A DNA stretch of 11,862 nt from Deltaproteobacteria bacterium (GTDB taxonomy: Bacteria > Desulfobacterota > GWC2-55-46 > DRQE01). The notes under the pieces were generated by a model, which was given only the letters and a program-made list of their open reading frames with translations, was not told the DNA's origin and searched no databases. A program made the translations under genes and the position numbers. Below are positions 7,124-11,862 of the stretch, in pieces. The first letter of the stretch is position 1, and each line of letters starts with the position of its first letter. Location of the stretch: positions 1 through 11,862 of the forward strand of contig JACRCB010000062.1 in assembly GCA_016219165.1 (NCBI GenBank), given 5' to 3'.

Positions 7124-7125
7124 CC

Positions 7126-10110
7126 ATGGAGAAGGAAGCAATAAAGAAGATACAGGGACTTGTCCAGAGGTTCAGAGAGAACCTCGACGTCTACAAAAAA
7201 ACCTCCTACAACGAGACCCAGTTGAGGCGCGAGTACGTAGACCCCCTGTTCGAGGCCCTGGGCTGGGACGTGGCAAACAGGGCGGGATACGCGGAGCAGT
7301 ATAAGGACGTAGTCCACGAGGACACGATAAAAATCGGCGTATCGTCAAAGGCGCCTGACTACTCCTTCCGCATAGGCGGCCAGAGAAAATTCTTCCTTGA
7401 GACGAAAAAACCCTCGGTCAACATCAAAGACGACACAAGCCCGGCTTATCAACTGCGCCGTTACGCGTGGAGCGCGAAACTGCCTTTATCAATCCTTACC
7501 GATTTCGAGGAACTCGCCATTTACGACTGCCGCATAAAGCCCAATCCCAAAGACGGTGTCGCCACAGGCCGCATAGCCTACTATACGTTTGAACAGTATA
7601 TCGAAAAGTTCGGCGAAATCTACGACACCTTCTCGAAAGAGGCGGTATTAAAAGGGAGTTTCGACCGTTATATCGAGCAGACGAAAGGGAAAAAGGGGAC
7701 AGCCGAGGTAGACAAAGAGTTTTTGAAGGAAATAGAATCGTGGCGCGAGGCCCTCGCAAAGAACCTTGCCATGAGGAACCCCGGACTTTCCGTTGACGAA
7801 CTCAACTTCTCGGTCCAGCACACGATAGACAGGGTCATATTCCTCCGTATTTGCGAGGACAGGGGCATCGAGGACTACGGGCAATTGCAGGCTCTTTTAA
7901 ACGGTGCGGACGCATACAAGCGGCTCTTTGAACTTTTCTACCGGGCGGATGAGAAATACAACAGCGGGCTTTTTGATTTCAAGGCGGACAAACTCACCCA
8001 TGCCCTGGACATAGACGATAAAGTCCTTAAAGAGATGATAGAAAGCCTCTATTATCCCAAGTCCCCCTATGAATTTTCCGTGCTCGGAGCCGAAATCCTC
8101 GGAAACGTCTACGAGCAGTTCCTCGGCAAGGTAATCCGGCTGACATCGGGCCATCAGGCGAAGGTGGAGGAAAAACCCGAGGTTAAAAAGGCGGGAGGCG
8201 TATATTACACGCCGGATTATATCGTCAAATACATAGTGGAGAATACCGTGGGAAAACTTCTGGATAGCAAAACCCCATTGGGAATGACATTACGAGATTG
8301 CTTCGTTGCTCCGCGCCTCGCAACGACAGTCATTGCGAGCGCCTCTTTTCCTGTCATTGCGAGCGCCGCGAAGCAATCTCATTCCTTAACCCCCAAGGAT
8401 GTTTCAAGACTCAGAATCCTCGACCCTGCCTGCGGAAGCGGCTCCTTTCTGATAGGCGCATACGGCTATCTCCTTGACGAGCACATCAAATGGTACAGGG
8501 AAAACACCCCGGAAAAACACGCAAAAGGCAAAAGGCCCGCGATATACCGTGGAGCGGGAGGGGAGTGGCGGCTCACGACCTCGGAAAAGAAGAGGATACT
8601 TTTGAATAACATCTTCGGCGTTGACATAGACAGGCAGGCCGTTGAGGTTACGAAACTATCGCTTCTACTTAAAGTGCTTGAGGGCGAGAACGAGGAAACG
8701 CTCGGAAAGACCCTCGCCCTGTTCCACGAAAGGGCGTTGCCTAACCTCGATAGCAACATAAAGTGCGGGAACTCGCTCATAGGGCCGGACTTCTACGACC
8801 AACCCTCCTTTGACTTCGGCGATGAAGAACTCAAGAAAATAAACCCCTTTGACTGGAACGACCCGGAAAAGGGATTCGGGAGGATTATGGAGGAGGGAGG
8901 GTTCGACGTTGTCATAGGGAATCCGCCGTATGGCTATATGATACCGAATATACAACAGGAGTATTTCTTAAAAAATTATCGGCACCAGGATTACCAAAAA
9001 GACCTTTACCTTCTGTTCCTTGAACGATACGAATACCTCCTTAAATTTGGCGGACTACTTGGCGTCATTGTATCCAACACATGGCTGCAATCCGTTACTT
9101 TGCGCAAGATAAGAGAATATTTGACAACGCATTATCGGTGGCACAGAATTTTACATCTGCCAGAAAAAGTTTTTAAAGCGGTCATTGATACTCATGTGCT
9201 AATCTTTGAAAAAGTCAATTTTAAATCCGTCGGGACAGGCTATCTTTCTGTAGACATCAGGCGTAACAATAAAATTTCTCCATGGCACAAATTGCCTTTG
9301 AAAAAAATCCCTAAAGACGGCACTCCTGTTAACATTGTCGCAACCTCTGAATCTCAGAAAATTTTTAATAAAATTCGGGACAATTCTCGCCCCCTAAAAA
9401 ACATTTTTACCGTCTATAACGGCGTCAAACCATTTGAAAAAGGCAAAGGAACCCCGCCGCAAACCGAACAAACGATGAGAGATAAGCCATTTGTTAAAGA
9501 GGGCAAGGCGCCGGATAAGAAATGGTTGCCACTTTTGCGCGGCAGTCTTATTCAACGTTATCAGAATCTATGGAATAAGGATTATTGGATTTCATACGGC
9601 CCATGGCTTGCAGCGCCCCGCGACCCTGAAATTTTCGGAGCGCCTTTAAAAATAATGGTCCGGCAAACAGGCGATTCAATCATTGCGACCATGATAGAAG
9701 GCGGCTTCATTGCCAGAGATAATCTTCATGTTGTTTTACCTGAAGATACGGCCCATAACCTTCGCTATATACTCGGCATTATAAACTCACGACTTATTGA
9801 TTTTATCTATACGCTGATGAACCCGGAAAAGGGGGAGGCTCTGGCACAAGTTAAAAAGTATCACGTTGAACAACTCCCCATCCGCACCATAGACTTTAAA
9901 AACCCGAAGGAAAAATCCCTCCACGACAAGATGGTCTCGCTCGTTGACCGCATGCTTGGATTAAATAAAAAACTCCGGAAGGTAAAGACCCCGCATGACC
10001 GCGAACTCATAGAGCGACATCTCAAGGCGACCGACAACCGGATTGACAAACTCGTCTATGAACTCTACGGGCTTACCGAGGAGGAGATAAAGGTGGTGGA
10101 GGGGAGATGA
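7126..10110 (+). CDS. Single-chain restriction-modification enzyme (type IIG-like) with a repeat inserted in frame
   Basis: A 994-residue enzyme combining restriction and adenine-N6 methylation. The N-terminus (about 1-180) looks like a PD-(D/E)xK nuclease: Asp78 in APDYSF, then Glu92-Thr-Lys94 in LETKKPS. Residues 180-350 are helical. The methylase begins with GVYYTPDYIVKYIV (358-371), followed by AdoMet motif I DPACGSGSF (433-441) and the catalytic NPPY (599-602) of N6-adenine methylases. Residues from about 605 to 980 form the target-recognition part, with features typical of TaqI/Eco57I-like C-termini (FIARDNLHVV, INSRLIDFIYTLMN). Residues about 386-424 are not family sequence: they are encoded by a palindromic repeat that kept the frame. 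Bases of about 8940-9790 are notably AT-rich. No other usable start exists after the in-frame stop at 7054. The last codons overlap fic. It may still cut DNA, or may be impaired by the insertion; sequence cannot tell. Confidence 0.9.
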   Translation: MEKEAIKKIQGLVQRFRENLDVYKKTSYNETQLRREYVDPLFEALGWDVANRAGYAEQYKDVVHEDTIKIGVSSKAPDYSFRIGGQRKFFLETKKPSVNIKDDTSPAYQLRRYAWSAKLPLSILTDFEELAIYDCRIKPNPKDGVATGRIAYYTFEQYIEKFGEIYDTFSKEAVLKGSFDRYIEQTKGKKGTAEVDKEFLKEIESWREALAKNLAMRNPGLSVDELNFSVQHTIDRVIFLRICEDRGIEDYGQLQALLNGADAYKRLFELFYRADEKYNSGLFDFKADKLTHALDIDDKVLKEMIESLYYPKSPYEFSVLGAEILGNVYEQFLGKVIRLTSGHQAKVEEKPEVKKAGGVYYTPDYIVKYIVENTVGKLLDSKTPLGMTLRDCFVAPRLATTVIASASFPVIASAAKQSHSLTPKDVSRLRILDPACGSGSFLIGAYGYLLDEHIKWYRENTPEKHAKGKRPAIYRGAGGEWRLTTSEKKRILLNNIFGVDIDRQAVEVTKLSLLLKVLEGENEETLGKTLALFHERALPNLDSNIKCGNSLIGPDFYDQPSFDFGDEELKKINPFDWNDPEKGFGRIMEEGGFDVVIGNPPYGYMIPNIQQEYFLKNYRHQDYQKDLYLLFLERYEYLLKFGGLLGVIVSNTWLQSVTLRKIREYLTTHYRWHRILHLPEKVFKAVIDTHVLIFEKVNFKSVGTGYLSVDIRRNNKISPWHKLPLKKIPKDGTPVNIVATSESQKIFNKIRDNSRPLKNIFTVYNGVKPFEKGKGTPPQTEQTMRDKPFVKEGKAPDKKWLPLLRGSLIQRYQNLWNKDYWISYGPWLAAPRDPEIFGAPLKIMVRQTGDSIIATMIEGGFIARDNLHVVLPEDTAHNLRYILGIINSRLIDFIYTLMNPEKGEALAQVKKYHVEQLPIRTIDFKNPKEKSLHDKMVSLVDRMLGLNKKLRKVKTPHDRELIERHLKATDNRIDKLVYELYGLTEEEIKVVEGR
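8281..8385. repeat. Family A palindromic repeat inside the RM coding sequence
   Basis: gagattgcttcg (8294-8305) is matched in reverse complement at 8369-8380, and the outer ggaatga (8281-8287) at 8379-8385. Inside, 'gtcattgcgagcgcc' occurs twice, at 8329-8343 and 8353-8367. The reading frame stays open and encodes peptide such as TVIASASFPVIASAAKQS, a translation typical of such repeats rather than of methylases. It is a compound copy related to 419-453 and 7083-7123. Confidence 0.8.
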
Positions 10111-10760
10111 AAAAGACCGGACGATACGAAACATCGGGTTTAACCGAAAACCGGTTTGAGCCGGGTTCGCGGGGGAGAGTTCTAAAAAACCTTTTAGGCA
10201 TCAGGCGCAAGAGCGAAATGGATAGGGTCGAGAGGGAATTTTTCTTACGGACTTTGTATGGACTTACAAAGACATGCGACAATAATCACCGTTTTATCGC
10301 AACTGACATCAAACACTTTCACAATATCTGGCTTGGCGATATTTACGAATGGGCTGGAAAATACAGAAGGGTCAACATAAGTAAAGGCGACTTTCCGTTC
10401 GCGGCCGCCGCGCATATTCAAAGTCTGATGGAAGAATTTGAGAATGGCCCATTGAAACGGCATACCCCTTGTTACGGCATGAACGAAACACGTCTGATAA
10501 AAGCGCTGGCTGAGGTTCATGTTGAACTGGTATTGATTCATCCTTTCCGCGAAGGCAACGGACGAATAGCCAGAATTCTTTCAACACTCATGGCGCTACA
10601 AGGCGGACTGCCGATTTTGGATTTCAACGGTATAAGCGGGAAAAAGAAAGAAAAATATTTTGCCGCGGTTCGAAATGGTTTGGATCGGGATTATGGAGCA
10701 ATGGAGGAAATCTTCAAAGAGATTATTTGGAAGACTTTTTCAGCTTCTTCTCCGCGCTGA
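10107..10760 (+). CDS. Fic-domain protein (putative AMP transferase), coupled to the RM gene
   Basis: A 217-residue Fic protein with the full catalytic loop HPFREGNGRIAR (145-156): His145 is the catalytic base, Glu149 binds magnesium, and Asn151 and the arginines bind the nucleotide phosphates. The flap is around ISKGDFPFAAA (91-101). Such enzymes usually transfer AMP to a target protein and often act as growth-stopping toxins. The N-terminal FEPGSRGRVLKNLLGI resembles the 'YPGTDVLKNKLGI' segment of class I Fic toxins, whose inhibitor is a separate small protein. A SGLTEN (10-15) in the same region matches the loose (S/T)xxxE(G/N) inhibitory pattern, so self-inhibition cannot be excluded. The ATG overlaps the RM stop (ATGA, 10107-10110) behind a GGGGAG inside the RM gene, so translation is probably coupled. 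The last 38 bases overlap a convergent gene. Confidence 0.9.
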   Translation: MKKTGRYETSGLTENRFEPGSRGRVLKNLLGIRRKSEMDRVEREFFLRTLYGLTKTCDNNHRFIATDIKHFHNIWLGDIYEWAGKYRRVNISKGDFPFAAAAHIQSLMEEFENGPLKRHTPCYGMNETRLIKALAEVHVELVLIHPFREGNGRIARILSTLMALQGGLPILDFNGISGKKKEKYFAAVRNGLDRDYGAMEEIFKEIIWKTFSASSPR

Positions 10761-10926
10761 GCAGTTCAAGATAAATTTTCGATTTCATCAACGAGCGTAT
10801 AAGCGAGACTGTGGTCTCGCCTGTTTCAATAGCCGTTGAACTGGCAACATTGGTAACAAGGGACTTTAAGTATTCATCCGTGGACCTGAGATACGGATTT
10901 GTTTCTATGAGCGGTTTTCTTGCCAT
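10723..10926 (-). CDS. Small protein, candidate Fic inhibitor (antitoxin), convergent with fic
   Basis: A 67-residue ORF beginning MARKPLIETNPYLRSTDEYL and ending in a lysine-rich tail. Residues 27-36, VASSTAIETG, contain Ser30-xxx-Glu34, as in the (S/T)xxxE(G/N) helix by which Fic antitoxins and self-inhibited Fic proteins block ATP binding; the residue after Glu is Thr rather than Gly or Asn, with Gly next. Size is right for FicA/VbhA-type antitoxins. It faces the fic gene and shares its last 38 bases. I chose ATG at 10926 over an upstream TTG at 10953 because a TATAAT box lies between them. No ribosome binding site precedes the ATG, and the spacing suggests leaderless translation. Function is inferred from motif, size and position; I do not recognise a named family with certainty. 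Confidence 0.65.
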   Translation of the reverse strand: MARKPLIETNPYLRSTDEYLKSLVTNVASSTAIETGETTVSLIRSLMKSKIYLELLSAEKKLKKSSK

Positions 10927-10932
10927 GTTCAA

Positions 10933-10938
10933 ATTATA
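10933..10938 (-). promoter_or_regulatory. -10 box placed for a leaderless transcript
   Basis: Minus strand TATAAT followed by six bases and then ATG at 10926. Transcription normally starts about 7 bases past the -10 box, which is the A of this ATG. The -35 is poor (a TGATTT-like stretch at 16 bases). Confidence 0.5.
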
Positions 10939-11002
10939 CACCAAAAAAGACAATAAATCATCATGAATCTGATAGACGGCTGTATTGACCGGCTCGTCTA
11001 GA

Positions 11003-11032
11003 ATAAAATAGGGTCTATTATAAAATAGGGTC
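11003..11032. repeat. Two direct copies of 'ataaaatagggtc'
   Basis: Copies at 11003-11015 and 11020-11032, with starts 17 bases apart. The second runs into 'agcgccca', giving a 'gggtcagcgccc' imperfect palindrome of the style associated with REP elements mobilised by Y1 transposases. No such transposase gene is in the window. Confidence 0.5.
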
Positions 11033-11058
11033 AGCGCCCATTTATTTTTTTAACATAT

Positions 11059-11074
11059 CCCCGGTGTGGGGTTA
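11059..11074. repeat. Dispersed palindrome, family E copy 2
   Basis: Reads 'ccccggtgtggggtta', matching 179-194 and 11346-11362 apart from one or two bases. Confidence 0.5.
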
Positions 11075-11154
11075 AGTTCCGTAGATACCGTCTTGGCTGT
11101 GCCCACCATTTAGCTCAGCGCCCAACGTCCCCTCCCCGCCCGCAATGACCCATC

Positions 11155-11220
11155 ACCCCCGCTTTCGCGGGGACTCCAAGGACATGTCATGGGGGATTCC
11201 CGCTTTGCGCGGGAATGACA
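11155..11220. repeat. Dispersed palindrome family C, two hairpins
   Basis: First hairpin: ccccgc and gcgggg around a 4-base loop within 'acccccgctttcgcgggga'. Second hairpin: attcccgc (11196-11203) and gcgggaat (11209-11216) around 5 bases, followed by 'gaca'. This 'gattcccgcttt..gcgggaatgac' type is a common intergenic repeat in many bacterial genomes. Confidence 0.6.
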
Positions 11221-11230
11221 AAACAAAAAG

Positions 11231-11268
11231 CCCCCTCACCCCAACCCTCTCCCTCAAGGGGAGAGGGA
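11231..11268. repeat. Dispersed palindrome family D
   Basis: 'ccctcaccccaa' leads into a perfect 9-bp stem, ccctctccc (11245-11253) and gggagaggg (11259-11267), with a 5-base loop. A partial relative, 'cccctcaccccctcaaccc', lies at 11772-11790. No T-run follows, so it is not a standard terminator. Confidence 0.6.
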
Positions 11269-11343
11269 AATTCCCTTCCGGATTCATACATAAGTCAGGC
11301 TTGCCCCGACTTATGACAGGATGCTTTTCCCCGTCTTTCACAA

Positions 11344-11366
11344 AACCCCGGGTGCGGGGTTACGCA
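11344..11366. repeat. Dispersed palindrome, family E copy 3
   Basis: aacccc (11344-11349) and ggggtt (11356-11361) form a stem around gggtgc, followed by 'acgca'. It is the clearest copy of the family also seen at 179-197 and 11059-11074, and lies 35 bases upstream of the promoter at 11401. Confidence 0.5.
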
Positions 11367-11400
11367 TGTCTCATTCCACATTCAGTTGTGCAAAAATTTA

Positions 11401-11429
11401 TTGACAACACCATATATTGTAGTAATATA
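11401..11429 (+). promoter_or_regulatory. Strong sigma70-type promoter with an operator-like palindrome
   Basis: TTGACA (11401-11406) is a perfect -35. TAATAT (11423-11428, 16-base spacing) or AATATA (17-base spacing) serves as -10. tatatt (11413-11418) and aatata (11424-11429) form an inverted repeat across the -10, where a repressor could bind. Predicted transcript start is near 11435. Confidence 0.6.
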
Positions 11430-11482
11430 CGCAAAGGTGCTGCATCCCCCTTAAACCTTACAGCCAAAGGAGGAATGTAATC

Positions 11483-11737
11483 ATGTTGAGCACGGAAAAG
11501 GACTGCATAATAGTCAGAGACAACGGCGAAGATTACAAACGCCACGGCTCTTACCGGAAAAAATTCATGCGCAAGGCCGACGGCATGGAAGAGAAATTAT
11601 GGGTGATAAACGCCGATGAATTCCGTTCGTTGATAGGGTTCGGAGACTTGCCTCCGGGGCTGAAACACGGGAACATCATTATGGACATGACGGATGAATA
11701 TGAAGGAGGGCCTTTTATGATAATGAGGCGTCTATAG
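11483..11737 (+). CDS. Unrecognised 84-residue protein with its own promoter
   Basis: I do not recognise the family. The protein is 84 residues, hydrophilic and highly charged, begins MLSTEKDCIIVRDNGEDYKR and ends MDMTDEYEGGPFMIMRRL. It has no signal peptide, membrane segment or clear metal site, and only one Cys (residue 8). Phe, Gly and Pro in the middle (EFRSLIGFGDLPPGLKHGN) suggest a compact folded domain rather than a disordered tail. AAAGGAGG (11466-11473) lies 9 bases before the ATG, and a near-consensus promoter starts at 11401, leaving a leader of about 47 bases. These signals make it a real gene. It stands alone, with repeats upstream and a convergent gene end downstream. Confidence 0.75.
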   Translation: MLSTEKDCIIVRDNGEDYKRHGSYRKKFMRKADGMEEKLWVINADEFRSLIGFGDLPPGLKHGNIIMDMTDEYEGGPFMIMRRL

Positions 11738-11783
11738 AAATCCTTAAGCGCTTTTTGAAAACCCCGGTTATCCCCTCACCCCC

Positions 11784-11862
11784 TCAACCCTTCAACTCCT
11801 TCCACTTCTCCCTGCAGTTTTCACTGCAAAAGAAATGGGTATTTTCTCCTTCCCCGATTTTC
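11784..11862 (-). CDS. C-terminal end of a gene with a CxxxC finger-like motif (partial)
   Basis: Reading leftward from the window edge, the frame gives 25 residues ending THFFCSENCREKWKELKG and then TGA (11786-11784). An aromatic pair before Cys-x3-Cys and a basic helix after it is typical of TRASH, YHS or MYM-type metal-binding ends ('YFCSEGCRKKF' style), which bind a transition metal. The rest of the protein is outside the window, so the product cannot be named. It runs convergent to the 84-residue gene, with 46 bases between the two stops. The other minus-strand frame checked here contains a stop, which supports this one, but such a short piece could be chance. Confidence 0.5.
   Translation of the reverse strand, partial: KIGEGENTHFFCSENCREKWKELKG

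Larger units (their letters stand above)
10961..11400. other. Non-coding stretch holding several palindromic repeats
   Basis: No convincing gene on either strand. It holds a 17-base-period direct repeat (11003-11032), two copies of 'tcagcgccca' (11031-11040 and 11115-11124), family E copies (11059-11074 and 11344-11366), family C hairpins (11155-11220) and a family D hairpin (11231-11268). The open frames here simply read through these repeats. Confidence 0.7.

Noticed and set aside
8329..8367. Short direct repeats with regular spacing, checked as a possible CRISPR
   Set aside because: Only two copies, with a 9-base gap between them, inside a coding sequence and part of a palindromic element.
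10927..10953. TTG start at 10953 for the small convergent gene
   Set aside because: There is no ribosome binding site before it, and a TATAAT box lies between it and the ATG at 10926.
11108..11125. 'tttagctcagcgcc', resembling a tRNA D-arm
   Set aside because: No T-arm sequence, anticodon stem or matching acceptor stem follows; 'tcagcgccca' is part of a repeat also seen at 11031.
11429..11475. 'acgcaaagg...acagcc', resembling the core of a class I cyclic-di-GMP riboswitch
   Set aside because: The first helix with its GNRA loop is missing, the spacing is too short, and the predicted transcript starts inside the motif.
11145..11480. Plus-strand 111-codon frame
   Set aside because: It consists of translated family C, D and E repeats and runs through the promoter and leader of the next gene.

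Overview
The window looks like chromosomal DNA from a GC-rich, uncultured-type Gram-negative bacterium. Desulfobacterota or Nitrospirota would fit, but this rests only on the style of RecN, NadK and PmbA and on the many dispersed palindromic repeats of the 'cattgcgag...gaagcaatc' kind, so it is weak. There is no rRNA, tRNA or CRISPR array.

Layout. (1) Bases 1-155 are one end of an insertion sequence: the first 22 codons of a transposase read leftward, with two subterminal copies of a 'taggacatt' motif. (2) Bases 156-485 carry no gene but hold palindromic repeats. (3) From about 6970 down to 486 there is a six-gene minus-strand run with a good sigma70-type promoter (6972-7000): an LsrF-like class I aldolase/thiolase, a zinc alcohol dehydrogenase, NAD kinase (nadK), recN, an ArgA-like GNAT acetyltransferase that appears to use a CTG start, and pmbA/tldE. 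Gaps of 21-84 nt suggest co-transcription. The content is housekeeping: redox and cofactor supply, DNA repair, peptide processing. (4) From 7126 to 10760, on the plus strand, a 994-residue single-chain restriction-modification enzyme (type IIG-like) overlaps a Fic-domain protein by 4 bases. A 67-residue convergent minus-strand ORF (10723-10926) overlaps the end of fic by 38 bases. It resembles the small antitoxins of class I Fic proteins and has a -10 box placed for leaderless transcription. Together these three genes look like a small defence or toxin-antitoxin island. (5) Bases 10961-11400 are non-coding and full of repeats. (6) A strong promoter at 11401 drives an unrecognised 84-residue protein (11483-11737). 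(7) At the right edge is the 3' end of a minus-strand gene ending in a CxxxC finger-like motif.

Most interesting points. A palindromic repeat of a family found elsewhere in the window has landed in frame inside the methylase part of the RM gene, between the GVYYTP motif and the DPACGSGSF AdoMet motif. A second copy ends three bases before the RM start codon. The RM-Fic-small protein arrangement suggests that a Fic toxin-like enzyme is tied by translation to restriction, with a possible inhibitor encoded from the opposite strand. The specificity part of the RM gene is clearly more AT-rich than the rest, which suggests a swapped target-recognition domain.
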